From Apiospora phragmitis (taxonomy: Eukaryota; Ascomycota; Sordariomycetes; Amphisphaeriales; Apiosporaceae): 64,000 nucleotides of DNA. Position numbers and translations under genes: made by a program. The stretch lies in NCBI GenBank assembly GCA_038363925.1, contig JAQQWL010000003.1, forward strand, positions 434,001 to 498,000, written 5' to 3'. Position 1 is the stretch's first letter. Each line of letters begins with the position of its first letter. This document shows, piece after piece, positions 22,935 through 36,942 of this stretch. The notes below the pieces were generated by a model. The model saw only the letters and a list, made by a program, of their open reading frames with translations, was not told where the DNA came from and searched no databases.

Positions 22935-25900
22935 TTTTAATTACTTTTATTTTTACGAGTTATTACTTAAATTTTTAAATAATAATACCTATAAAAACTA
23001 TATTTACACCTAGACTTAATAATACCCCTCGCTACGGGAAGGCTTTTATTATTACCGTAAACACCCCTTAACGAAATCCCGCTATAAAAATAAATAGCGA
23101 CGATAATAACGACGGCTTTACCCGCTAGGCGTTAATTAAATAAATTAAGGAGCTTAAATAAAAAAACGCTAATTATTAATATTATTACGCTAAGCTCGAA
23201 AAAGAACGTAATACCTTCTTAATAAAAAAAAACCTAAACTAAACACCCGATATCGATAAGCTACGCGAGGAGGTACGTCTCTTCCGTACCGCCGCTAATA
23301 TTATTTAAACCCTTGTCGCTTTAAAGAAAGGAATAAAGATTAGTTCACTTACGCTATTCGATAGAACGAGCGGGAACCTCCGAGGATTCCTCGTTTAAGT
23401 TAAGGCTTATTAACGGTTTTACGAAAAAATGTTTAAAAACTTTACTTAATAAATTATTCACGTCGCCTCGTTCTTTAAGAATAAAATACTCGCTTAATTC
23501 GAGCCCTACTTTAACGAACTCGTAAAAAACGATTAATAAGTCGAACTATACCGCACGGAAGTATAACGTATTTTCGAAAGTTACGATAGCTTCGAGGACG
23601 CCTTTAAATCACTCTTCTAAGACCTCGACGAAAAACAATAAGCAAAAAGAGAGCTTAAAACTTTTAAGTAAAAAAGATTAACCGCCTTTTATACCGCCGA
23701 ATTCCGACGTATTATAGCTCGACTAAACTATACCGAAGCTATTAAAATTATAATATATTACCGAGGATTAAAAAAAAACGTTAAAAATAAACTTAGCCGG
23801 CTTAATACCTTTAATAATTTCTTTTTATATATAAAATTCACGATTAAAATCGATACCCGTATATACGAACGACGCCGCGAAAAATAAGGCGAACAATAAC
23901 GGTAAATTAACCGAATCTAGGCTAATATAGAACGACTACGTTATTATTATAATATATAATTAAAAAATATTACCGCGTATAATTACTATAATAAACCTAT
24001 AAATTTTAATATTATTAAATATAATAAGAATAATAAAAAATAGAACGTTATTTATTATAATTATTAAAAAAAGGGGTATTATTTACGAAAATACCGAGCC
24101 CCGAAAAAGGACTTTTAAAAAGTCCTAAACGGATAACACGTTAACGCTACGATAAACGAGGACGCCCCCGTACTAGTTATTAAAAGAAGTAGCGCTATTA
24201 CCGAATACGGCAGCTTATCCTAAACAGCCTACTACGACGATAAGTACACCCTCCACCTAACAGATAAGGAAGGAACCAGATAGTTCCTTAAAGCCTTAAA
24301 AACGAAGAGGAGCCCTAAGCGGAGCGTCGCCATAATAAGTAAAGATTTCGCCCTAACTTACAATCTCGCCCCCGATAGCTTTAATAATAGCGATAAAATT
24401 ACTAGTTAAAAAGAGTAACCCGCTAACTATGAACGATTAATCGATATATTAATAAGGAAATTCGTAAACGAGATTGCCGGGTTTAAAAACTTTAAGGACG
24501 ACGGATAGCTAGCTATTCTAGGCGTCCTTTACTTAAATTTAAAATACCTACGCTAAATACTTATTACGGTAAGATTTGCTTAAAGAGTCCGCGGTAATTA
24601 TATAATAAATAATAACCCTCGAATCTCTCTTATAAGCGAAATATACTTTACGTTCTCGTAAATCTTATACGTATACGACGCTTATATAAAATATTTCGCG
24701 AAAAAACTTAAAAATAAATAGTTTCTTTAACGAATTAATAAACGAGTTATTACGAACTTATACCTCGATTATATAATTAAGAAGGTTAAAACGTCGATTT
24801 TTAATAAACGACGCGCGTATTTATTAATATAAAAAGATTTAAAGTAGCTACGAAAATACTACTTAAAAAAACGGAATTAAAAGGAGTATTTCGAGAACTA
24901 ATACCTCGAATACGCCTAAGAAAAATCGCGAACTTATAAACGCTTAAAAAAAAGCGCTTAATACTTTTAAAACGTATAGGTATACGTTTAATAAAAAAAA
25001 CCCTTTATTATAATTAAAGACTTATAAAATATTTATAAATTTTAACGAACTTAATAAATTTCCGAATTACTCGAAAAACCTGAATCTTAAGTATTAAGAA
25101 TAGTATTATACACGGGGAAGAATATAGAAACACCTCCGTTAATATATTAAAAAGCTCCCTATAAAAATAAAAAAGAATAATAGCGATAATAAAACGGTCG
25201 ATCGTAAGAATTTATTACTTACTTAAAAGAATATCGGTCGGGAAATAAACGCCGCCGAATATAAAAAGATAATACTAAGCGGATTAAAAAAGGTCCCTAT
25301 ATTAAATAATAAATAATCGAGCTGTTTATAAGTATATTATTTTAATAATAAGCGTAAAAAGAGTTTATATTAAAGCGTTACTCGATAACGGAGCGTAAAA
25401 AAACTATATCTTACTACGAATCGTTAACCGCCTAAAACTAGAATAATAAGAAAAAAACGCCCTATACCGATTTAAAACCGTCGATAAAGGATTTATAACT
25501 TACGAAAATAGAGAAGTACGGAAGGAAGTCGCGAACTTTTTAATTAACCTCGGAGAACGTTATAAACGAATCTCGTATAATATTACGGACGTCGCAAAAT
25601 ACGATATAATTTTAAAAATACCCTAATTACGGGTAAATAATCTTAAAATTAATTAAAAAATAAGCTAATTTTAATAAAATATATTAAGAAAAGGTTTAAT
25701 CGATAAATAACGGTTTAAAAAGCGACCCCTTAATAAATTTAAAGTATTTAAAGTATATATTATTATTAAAAAACCTAAACCGAACGTTATAATAACTATA
25801 CTAAAAAAGTACCGGTAATTCGAAGCTCTTTTTAATAAGAAATTAAAAACAGGCTTACCGCTTTATATACGGTAAAATCACGAAATACCTCTTAAAGATA

Positions 25901-28900
25901 AGAAAGAACCCTTATTTATACCTATATACAAACTTAACTAGGAGTATAAATAAGCTCTAAAAGAGTATATTACGGAGAACTTAAAAAAAAGAGTTATATA
26001 ATTATTTATATCGCTAATAAGCTTCTTTATCTTCTTTATTCTAAAAAAAAGTAAGGACGGGAAACCTAAATAGCGTATATATATCGATTATCAAAAACTT
26101 AACGAAATTATTATTAAAAACCGGTACCCTTTACCTTTAATTAGCGACCTACGCAATAAGTTATTATACGCCGAAATCTTTATAATACTTAACCTCCTTA
26201 ACGTATATAACCTAATCCGTATTAAAAAAAGAAAAGAATAAAAAACCGCGTTCTAAACGAAATATAAACATTTTAAATATTAAGCTATACCGTTTAAATT
26301 AATTAACGTATTAACTAACTTTTAATTAATAATTAATTATATCCTACGCGAATACCTCGATAAGTTCGTCGTAATATACCTCGACGACATCCTTATCTAC
26401 TCCGAAAACGAAGAATAATATAAAGAACACGTAAAATTAATACTCTAAAAGCTACAGAACGCTAACCTGCTAATCAACCTAGAGAAGAGCGTGTTCCACT
26501 ATACCCAGGTTACCTTTATAAGATACGTCATATCCCTAGGGGAAATCCGAATAGAATCCTTTAAAATAATAGCAGTTAGGGAGTAGCCGACGCCTATAAA
26601 CGCTATAAAAGCTAGATCCTTTTTAAAACTAACTAACTATTACCGGATTTTTATCCCCGGATTTAATAAGATAGCGATACCCCTAATAAACTTAATTAAA
26701 AAAAGATACCTTATTTATATAAACTAATAAAAAAAAGCCTTCTAAACTATAAAGGAGCGGATCGTTAACGAACTAATACTTCGCGTAATAAATCCCGTAA
26801 AACCCTTCGAAATCGAAACCGACGTATTAAACTATACGATCAGAGGCTAACTAAACTAGCGAAACGATAACGAAAAGCTATACCCGTCGCATTCTTCTCG
26901 AAAAAACTAAATAAACTAGAACTTAATTACTAAATTTACGATAAAAAGTTAATAGCTATTATTAAAGCCTTTAAAAAATAGAAATATTATTTTAACGAAA
27001 CAAAAAAACCTATAAAGGTTTATACCGATTATAAAAACCTAACCACGTTTATTACTATAAAAAAATTAAATAAATAATAAATACGATAATCTAAATTCTT
27101 ATTAAAATTTAACTTCGTTATTATATATCGTAAAAATAGCGATAACGGAAAGGCCGACGCCTTTAACTAACGACTAAACTATTAAGAAAAAGTCCTACTA
27201 AAAACCCGAACTATCCTTATACAGGATAACAATAATAACCTCGTGCTATCACGATACCTATACGTAATTAACCACGTTTAGCATAACGACAAATAGGTTG
27301 CGCGCTTTAAGAAATACTACGAACAAATAAATACAGCCACCTTACGACTACCGTACGGAATATCGAGAAATGGGCTAATATATTATTAAAGCAAGATCCT
27401 TATTCCTAAATAATATTAACGGGAATTTATTTAAGAATTCCACGTATACCTACGCACGGATACCAAGGAGTATTTAAAATATAAAAACGAATTACACGGT
27501 TATTTAATTACGAGAAATTAAAAGACCAGGTTACGAAAGCTATTAACGAATACGACTTATATAATAAAACTAAAGCCGCATAACACCGACTATATAAAGA
27601 ACTATAACTTATACTACCTTTAAATAAAGTATAAAAAACGATCGCACTTAATTTTATTATTAAGCTACCTTTATCGGCGAAACTATTAATTAAGGTTAAA
27701 TACGATAATATATTAATAATTACGGACAAACTTACGAAATATACCTACTTCTTCCCGTATAAAGAGTTTAGTAATATTAACGACCTTACTTACACGTTCC
27801 TTAAAACTATCGTTAATTAATACGGGCTACCGGAAACGATTATTTCTAACCGAAATAAGCTATTTACTACTAAGTTCTAAAAATTACTTATAACGTAGCT
27901 AGGCGTGAAATATAAACTATCCACGGCTTACTACCCCTAAACGGATAAATAAACCGAATAAATAAATTAAACCTTAAAGTAATACTTACGATACTACGTT
28001 AATTACGAATAAAATAATTAAATAAAACTATTACCTATAACGTAGTTCGTATATAATAGCGTAAATAATAAAACTATACGTATCTTATTATTTCGAGCGA
28101 ACTATAAGTACGACCCGGAAATTATTAAATAACCTTTAAAAAAAAAGCTAGTACTAGCCGCGACTATATAAGTCGAAAAACTAAAAAAACTCTAAACTAC
28201 TTTATAATAAAACCTCATTTTTTCTCTAAGAATAAATAAAGAAATACGCCGATAAAACAAGGTTAAAAAGACTAACCTTTAAAAAAAAAGAAAAGGTTTA
28301 CCTCTTACGACATAATATTAAAACTAAACGACCTAGTAATAAACTAAACTTTAAAAAGATCGGATTATTTAAAATCGTAAAAGTTATTTTAAAAACTAAC
28401 TACCGATTATTACTACCTAAAACTATAAGGATATACCTAGTATTCCATATTTCCCTTACTCGAACTAGCCCTAGTATACGTAACACTCGACACCTAACTA
28501 GAGGTCGAAACAGATCAATACGAGTACGAAATCGAAAAAATTATTAATAAAAGGAAGATCGGCTAAAGATAAAAATACCTCGTTTAATAAAAGGGTTACC
28601 TACTAAAAAATAACACGTAAAAACTTAAAAAACACTTAAAAAACGCCGCTAAAGAACTCTAGAAGTTTAAAGGAAAGCTCCTTCGATACGAACCAACGGG
28701 CCGGGCTCCGAAAAATCGCCTAGGTTAAGGGACGATTAATTAATATCCTCGGAAACGCCTAAAGAACGTAGGTTACCTAAAACGAAATTCTCCTAATTAA
28801 TAATTAAAAAAGAAATACCGTCCTCGTCTAGCTCCTATATTCCCGACGAAACGCCTCCGAACGCTTTTCCGCCACAACCTTCTTTATATAACGGAAACGG

Positions 28901-29350
28901 GCTAAACAACCTAAAGTAATAAATAATTATATTTATAATAAAAACAGGGCCTCCTCTACGTCTAATTCTTCCGCTTCCAGTTTTTTCTATTAAGTAGCCA
29001 GCTTCGTTAAAGCTAACGCAATAAAGGTACCGTTGCAAGAACGACCAACCCGGATACACTTTAAATAACGAAACGATTTCTCGTTTATATAACAAGCTAA
29101 GTTTTAGCGAAAATAATAAGTATAAGGTATATTAATTAAATTACCCGTAAATTCCATATTAATAATAAAAGCTAAACGCGTAATAGATTTTTTTAATCGA
29201 GGTTTTTCGATACGACTAAATAATATAATAAGCACATATTATAATAAAAATAAAAAGAAGGGAACTTATTAAAATTAACGAGATAGGAAAAATAAGGGTA
29301 CTTATAAAATCTATACTTTAAGGATAAAATAATTAGAAAAAGGAGGATAA

Positions 29351-30014
29351 TATTATAACCTAACCTAATTATACGGCTAAAACTCTACTTATTAACACGG
29401 AAGTATAATAACCTAACCCGGCTACGATATTATAGCTAGCGATCGCACCGCTAGTTATACTAATATAAACTCGATCGCACTTTAATAACGCACGGTAAAT
29501 TAAATAGTCCCAGCCCGCGCGGCGATAGGACGGGTATAGATAAACGCGGGAAAAAGAATAACGGGTTACGTAACGAAGCTACGGGATAGCGAAAAAATAA
29601 CGCCCGTAATAAGCTAACTAAGGATAAATTATTATAATTTAAGAAATAAATTATCGTAAGCTATTAACGGATTATTATAAATTAAAAGTAATCCCGGAAA
29701 ATTAATAAAAAAGAGATTAAATATATAATAATAAACGTTTCTTATATATTTTTATATAAATACTTTTTACTTTAATAATTAATTTAAGTATTAATTTAAT
29801 TTATTAATAAAATAAATAGCCTTAATAACTCTATTATAAATACCTTTAAATTAAACGCACCTTAATTACCTTTTTATTCCTACGGCTATTACATATTATA
29901 TCGCTAAAAGCGAACTTCTATCGCACGTTCAGATACTCTCTCGGATTACTAAATATAAACCCTTCGGTACGTCTTACCAGGTTTCTATTTGGACCCCTAA
30001 TAGCGTTCGTTACA
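29351..30014 (+). repeat. 3' LTR of the gypsy element
   Basis: This is the 664-bp match to the 5' LTR. Its last 150 bases are much less mutated (it still ends gatag-type tagcgttcgttaca), so the two LTRs differ in mutation load. Confidence 0.9.
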
Positions 30015-30019
30015 GCGTA
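30015..30019 (+). repeat. right target-site duplication of the gypsy element
   Basis: GCGTA directly follows the 3' LTR end and matches 22266-22270. Confidence 0.85.
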
Positions 30020-33000
30020 GAGCCAGTACTACCCGCGTAGCAACGTCGCGGCGTATAACTAAGGACCTCAAACGCCTTAAACGCGTCCCAGTAGCGAAAA
30101 TAGCTCGAAAAGAGGTATCGAAAAAGGATTAAAGTATTTAAAGAAACTAATCGCTAATTTAGTAGCCTCTAATAGTAAGCGTAAAGAGATTTTTTAAATA
30201 ATTAAGGAACTTCGCACCGAAATGACCGAATTACGACCGTATCTTAATAATAACAATAACGCGCCGGTAACCCGCGGGGAATTGCGAAAAATAATCGGAG
30301 AAGCTATCGCCTAAGTTACGTAAAATTTTAAAGCTATATAAATTAAGTTTTAAGCTTAAATTATATCCGTACCGCGTAATAGTAATCCCGTTACTTAATA
30401 ATTAAAAGTTATCGTCTTAATTCGTTAAAACCGCGAAGTAATAATTAAAAGCGTAAATTAATTTAATAATATTTAAAAAAAAAAGCTAATAAATATTATA
30501 TAAAGCGTTAATACGGTAATCGGGTATAATAAAATTATTATAATAAAAAAATTATTTAGTAGCGATATTATTTTTACTTTTAAAAACGAGGCGAAAAAAT
30601 ATATAAAAAATAATAAATAAGTTTTAAACGCTTTTAAAAATAACGCGTAACTTATTTATAAAGAGCTAATAATTATTATAAAAAAGATTTTAATAATAAA
30701 GCTACGGGATATTTATAATAAAATTACGTTATTATATAATTTACTCGTAAATAAATATAACCCGAGAAAGATTTCGAAATATAAGCGTAACCTACCGAAA
30801 AATCTCGAAATACGCTACGCCTCCCTTATTTTATATATAAGCTCTATCTAAATTATAAAGGACTTATATAATAACGGCTTAATATAAGATTTTAAAATTT
30901 TCGACTATAAACTATATAACGCTAGCCTCCGTATCTAATAATACTACCGCTATTATAATTATAATTACGTAGCGAAATATTATCGAAAATAATAGCGATA
31001 TAGCTATTACTTTATAGTAGCACACTTTAAAAAAGACCAGGTATACTTTTAAAAAGGACCACGAGGTAGGAAACGTTACATTAATTAAGATAGGGAATAT
31101 ACGGCGTAGGATCGTAACTACCCCGTAGCGATCTAATAAAAAGAACGCGTAAAGGAAGCTTATGCTCACCGGCTACGCTAGTTCGAAATCCATAGTATCG
31201 GTAACAGCTCGGCAAGAACAAGGCGTTTATTACTACCGGCGACGCTCTTTACTAGCGATAAAAAAGGGTATATAATAGTTTCCCGGAAAAGAGGCCGCCC
31301 GCGATTCGATTCGATAACGAGTAGCTAAAGTAGAGAGATACGCTCGTAAAGCCAGCGCGGTACCGCCGCTCCTTTATTAACGTAAGATATTATTATAGTT
31401 TTATAATTATATAAGTTTATAAGTAATATATTAAAACGTTATAATATTAAAAGTAATAACGGTATTTATTTTAATTAACTTAAAAAAGTATAATATATTA
31501 ATATTATAAAAAGTATAAATAAACTCTCGTATATAAACCGCGTACTATCTAGAAATAACTAGGTATCGAGTAATCTACGGCGAGGGCTAAGCAGCTATTT
31601 ATATATATAAACGCCTCGATATTATTAAATTAAAAATTAAAACAGGCCCCGATTAGGCTATCATTATAATACCGACCGGAAAAAGTGGCCGTTTTACCGT
31701 ATAATTTATATACTCGCCGATCCAAAAAACGTCCCGGTAACGAAGCCCCCTAAGCAACCTCGATACGACCTCGTACCCCGGGCGACACTTGCTCGTCGGA
31801 AACTTTAATACATACCATCCGCTCTAAAACGTACACGGTAGAAAATCGTACGGAGTAAATAACCTTCTTGCCTTTACGGACCAATAGAACCTAGAGCTAG
31901 CTACGCTATACGGAGAAATTACGAGACGACGCCACGAATAAAAAGAGTCTACGCTAAACCTAGCCTAGGTAATACGAAAAACGATAATTTTATATAAAAA
32001 AAACCTTAGCCTAAAAAGTTTTAATTATAAAGTATAAATTATTCGTATTAAATTAAAAACTAACTCGTTATAAAGTAATAAAGCGAAAATAAAAAAATAA
32101 AATTAAATAATATTAAATAAAGGGTTAGTATAGGCGGAAGCCGGATATGTTTAACCGATATCGTTAAGTTAATAAGCTCGGAAGAACTAGATTAAGCTAT
32201 TAATAATTTTATAAATAACCTATAAAAAATTATCGATATAATAATTTTTAAAAAACCCCTTTATATTAATAAAAATACGTTATAATAATTACTAAAGGTT
32301 TAAAAAATATAAATTATAACGAAATAATAATATCGAACCTATTTCATAATATTTTTATAATATATTTAGAATTAATATACTAAATTAAAAATAAATTTAA
32401 AGAGAATCGTTTAAAAAGCGAAAATAAAAAATTAACGCTATGTAATCGCCGCTACCTCCCACAATTTTAAAATATTTTAATCGCTCGAATAATAAGCTCG
32501 ATTACGGAACTAAACGTTACTATAAATAACGGGTATCCTAAAATTATAACGTAATAAAAAAACTATTATTAAAACGCGAAGCTATAACGAAAAAGCTACG
32601 CTTTTTTTAAAGAGGTTCTTCTTTAACTTAGAAACCGACCTTATAAACTTAAATACCGTATCGAATTACGCCCCTAACTTTACTTTTATCGAAGCAGAAG
32701 TAACGGCTAAAGAAATAAGAAATATTATTAAATAAACGGGACCTTAAAAAGCTTTAAAAGAAAACTTTTTACTTACTAACTTCCTCAAAACGTATAAAGA
32801 ACCCCTTTTCTAAATATTAACCGGCTTAACGACCGCGAGCTTTTAACTTACCTACTTCCCTAAACGTTTCCGTATAATAAAAATTATCGTAATTTTAAAG
32901 CTAAATAAAATAATAATTAAAAAATAAATACTTAATAAATAAAAACCTATTTCATTATTTAGTACGGTCAGGAAAGTAATAAAAACGGCTATAAACCGGC

Positions 33001-34912
33001 GAATTACCGGAATAACTAAAAAGTGCTCGCTTTTATTTAAAAATTAGATAAAGAATTAAATATAACCGTTTACCGAGCTAGCTATTTAATTAATTATTAA
33101 TATCGTTTATATAACGTAATAATAAAAAAGCGTCGCTTCCCTTTTTAAATTTAATATTAAAAGCGCTTTCGATATAATTAATTATAAAAAACTAATTATT
33201 ATACTTTATAAAAAAAGATTATCGAATTAAGTTTATTAATAAATCGAAAGTTTTATTATAAATAAATCGGTCCACTTTTATTTCGACGGCAAATTATTAA
33301 AAAAATCTAGCTCTATATTAATATTCCGCAAAGCTCCCTATTATTACTAATCCTCTTTATTCTTTATATCGTTATATTATACGAGGAATTAAAATATACG
33401 AGTAATTTATTATCGTTAAATTCGTAAATAATATAAATTTTATTACTATAAAACTAGACCACGTTACGAATTATTAAAACTTAAAAAAAAAACCTAAAAA
33501 ACTTATAACCGTTAAGTACATATAAAAAAATAGAGTTTAAATTTAAAAAAACGAGCTTATCTATTTTATTAAAACGCGAAAAGATTATACGCTACAGGTA
33601 CGCCTCGGAAACGCCGCTATATCGCCGGTAACCTTTATAAAATTCCTCGGCGTCTGGCTTTATTAAAAGCTATAATAAAAAAACTATATCTTAAAAATTA
33701 AAGCGAAAATAATAATTCAAATATTAGCTCTCACTAGGCTCGTAGCGTCAGCTTAGGGATATTCAGTACGAAGGGTAAAAGAACTCTATACGAAAATAAT
33801 ACGTAATATACTCGCGTACGGAGCGTTAATTTAGTATAAAATAGCCGATACCGAAAAAAGGCTAGCCCTTAATTTTATAATAATTTAGAACTCTTATATC
33901 CGGACCGTAACAAGGGTATATAAAGCGACCCCCTAATATTACTTAGAAACTAAAGCGGTAGTTCTTCCCCTCGACCTTTATTTAAATACGAGGACAGCTA
34001 GTTTCGAAATATATATAAAAATTACCGGGAAATTATAACTCTTACGCGGCGCCTATATAAAAATGGTAGAGATTATTAATAAAGAATATAATATAAAAAA
34101 GAAAAAATAAAAAAAACTTTAAAAAATTATTAATAAAGCCTTTATAATTTTATAACTAAGTAACGCTTAATTAGTATTAATTAAATAATAATTAAATAAT
34201 AATTAAATAATTAAACGGTTAAATAAACGTTTAAAAAGAAATAAGAATAAAAATGGTTTTACGCCGTTACTCTTACATAAGGTCGCCGCAAGTTAGCTAT
34301 AAAATCGCCGCTAGACTAGGAAACATACCGTCGTTACGATAATATGCTTAAATACAAAGCTTCGGTCCTAATATAGACCCGTATTAAAAAAAATAGGATT
34401 TAGGTCGTTCTTATTTACTTACCGTATCCTAAACGTTTCAACGCCGCTATATAATTACGGTAAAAAGCGGGAGATAGTTAAATACTTAATTCTATATTAT
34501 AAAAACTTCGAAAGAAGGTAAAAATAGTTAATAAAATAATTAATACTTAATCCGTTACGAACTCGTCGCGATCTAGCGGCGCTTACTATAAAAAAAAATA
34601 CGGCGAAGGTTATTGTAAAGTAACTTTTACGAACCGGTCGACTGCCGCTATATAAGCTAATAATAAAGATTAGGGGACTACTTGAACTTAAATAATCTCT
34701 TTAAGCCCTAAAACAAGGGTTACTAGGCTAATAAGTAAGAACTAGCATAGTAACGTCGAGCACGTGAAGTAGATTTTACGATATTAATAGCGTATATTTT
34801 TTAGTCTAGCTTCGGCACGGTTTATTACACGAGGAACTAAGTAGATATACCGAAGGCCTTCGGCCTACGGCGTATTATTAATAATAATAATATAAACCAT
34901 AGATAAAGGAGG

Positions 34913-34922
34913 TAGTCTCCGA
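34913..34922 (+). repeat. right target-site duplication of the non-LTR element
   Basis: tagtctccga matches 21941-21950 exactly. The flanking sequence beyond it has ordinary composition. Confidence 0.7.
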
Positions 34923-36942
34923 CACACATAATCTCCGGCTTCCTCCTATATATGTATGGGCTCGGACTCGGGCTCGGTTTGAATAAATAGCTGGTTAGAG
35001 AAAAAATCGAGTTGTACTGAAATAAAGGTCTTAGTAGTAGTAAGCAAAAAGCAGGCACGATGCTGCTGCTGCTGCCACGCGGCTGGGAAGGAGTAGAGTG
35101 TCGTCAGCAGCAAACCCCCACGCGGGTGAGAAATGTCGCTCGGACCTAGATCTCTCTCGTGTCTTATCTTGCCATATTCACTCTGTTCCTGTTGTACGCA
35201 TCTTGTTGGATCTTACATTGAAAGAACAGTGCGCTAGCTACCGTCACACACCCAAAATATTAACGATATGCAGATGCAAGTACGGCAGGACAGTATATGA
35301 AATGTTCAGGATGTAAATGCTCACCCTCGACGCTACTTCGGCGATATATAAGCAATGCACAGATATAGGCATTTGTGCTTAAGTCCGTATGTTGAGTAGT
35401 ACGAAATAAGATCAAAGGAAGATGAGCTTACGTGTTGACGACGATAGAGCCAATCAATCACGGAGCTTTTGATATTACGAGAAGATGATCAAGATCCCTT
35501 ATCAGTTCGAGACCGAGGCAGTCAGGATCCTATGAGGGAGAAGAAATAATTATCCACTTGAAGTGACAGGTTGGTGATGTTTCAATCTCCACACCCCAGG
35601 CATTCTAGACCGTCTCACTCTCAGTCATATATCAGAAATAGAACGCCGGATTACCAGGCAAAGGGGACAAAGAGAAAGAAAGAGAGAGTATGTGTGTGTG
35701 CGAAATGATATGTTGGATTCGAGTGCACGACAAAAACGAATGCGACAATGGCAACCCCGAGCCCGAGCCCCGATCCCCGAGAGGCGTCATACTTGCTGTT
35801 ATCTGTCGCATTCGTTCGGTTCCTCCGATTCGAGTCGCTGCATCGGACCATAGTAGCTAAATTGATACAGGCTCGACTCAGAGGTGCGTTGTTGGCTTGT
35901 TGAATGAAATCCTAAATCACGAGATAAGATACGAAGATAGATAGTCTTGGAGTGATGTCGTGCGATGTTGTTGGAAATAAGCTTCGCATAGTCCACCATT
36001 TCCCCTGTCCCAATGGGACTCAATAACGAGGCCCAGCCAGGGCTGCACAAGGCAGTGTGCGTCCACTAGGTTGGGTTATGCTGTGGAAACCGGAACCGGA
36101 GAATTGCCAAGAGAGAAAGGGCTGAGAAAAATGGAATCATCGCTTCTCGCATTCGCTTTCCCACTACTTATGTACGGCTGAAGGCTGAACAATGGACCAC
36201 CGGAGTTTGGAACGGAGAACCACGTAAGCTGTTGTGGTGACCGAAGACCCATTTCCGTTTCTCGCAAAACGACTGCAGCCAATAGCGATTGTCGGGCTGA
36301 GAAGTAAGCACACTTTGTCTTTGAATGCTTATCGCTCTTAAGCTGTTGCCTACAGTTAGCTGGCTTGGTAGACGCACGCGGTGGTGGCTTGGCGCTTGGC
36401 GACGGGGCAGTTCAAGTTCAGCTGGGTGACTAAGCGGGCAGGAATCTGGCGTGCCCAATGAGAAGATGGCGTGGTTTGTCGTGCTGGGTCGTTGGATCTA
36501 AGCGAAAGGCACTAGATGGGGGATCTGACGCTTTAGTTTCCCGCGCCTAAGGGCATAGTAAGGGAGGCGGAGGGAATCCTTCTGGAGTCACCTCTGGCAG
36601 GGCTTGTAATACCCGGCCACGTTTCGCACACGAAAAGAACCCTTGCTGCGCTATACGGTGCCCGCAGACGAGATTGGAAATGGAAATAGAAATTTTCTTC
36701 TCCGTTCGAACCTGGAGGATTGGGGAGAGTTGATATAAGGACGGTCGTCGTCACGGGTTTCTGGGCAACTCTTGCTTCATCGACACACTCCAACAACCTA
36801 CCCCGACCGATAGATATCGCATCCAGACTGTCGACTCTTCCATTTTGGACGATCGCACCAAGCTCCCACATCCGTCAGTCGATTAACTAGGTAAACCGGA
36901 GCATCTACCTGGCCTCAAGCGGGTCAGCAAACCACAGCAACC
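34923..36942. other. intergenic, no gene seen
   Basis: Composition returns to normal. A GA/GT-rich microrepeat lies near 35670-35700. A TATA-like gatataagg at about 36733 may serve the RTA1 gene. Open frames are short and unrecognised. Confidence 0.5.

Larger units (their letters stand above)
22271..30014 (+). mobile_element. RIP-mutated chromodomain Ty3/gypsy retrotransposon (7,744 bp)
   Basis: Two LTRs of equal length (664 bp) bound the element, and GCGTA duplications flank it. Plus-strand translation through the stops gives the standard order. A gag-like region lies at about 23080-24100. The reverse transcriptase at about 26000-26500 has ICIDYQKLNEI, NRYPLPLISDLRNK and VYLDDILIYS with the catalytic DD retained. 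An RNase H region follows at about 26800-27150. The integrase is at about 27600-28300 (LPLSAKLLIKVKYDNILIIT, then DKLTKYTYFFPYKEF, YGLPETIISNRNKLF). A chromodomain-like end at about 28520-28680 reads EYEIEKIINKRKIG...KYLV...KGYL. The chromodomain marks it as a chromovirus-type element, a group known to integrate into H3K9-methylated chromatin. Every frame is full of TAA and TAG, so the copy is dead. Confidence 0.9.
21951..34912 (+). mobile_element. RIP-mutated Tad/I-like non-LTR retrotransposon, split by a gypsy element
   Basis: This element occupies 21951-22270 and 30020-34912 and carries a nested LTR element in between. Despite many stops, conserved domains can be read on the plus strand. 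Near 31790-31970 there is an endonuclease core (VGNFNTYHPL, NVHGRKSYGVNNLLAFTDQ, a later RRRH and ESTLNLA). Near 33290-33440 there is a reverse transcriptase with the remains of the FxDDxN box read as VNNINF, where G-to-A changes have turned Asp to Asn. The 3' end has a TAA-rich tail (about 34873-34893). Identical 10-bp direct repeats flank the element. It is a dead copy; no frame is intact. The clade (Tad1/I) is inferred from the domains and the fungal host. Confidence 0.8.

Noticed and set aside
27508..31169. Short minus-strand frames of 73-86 codons in the AT-rich island
   Set aside because: They are chance openings in RIP-mutated transposon DNA whose conserved domains read on the plus strand.
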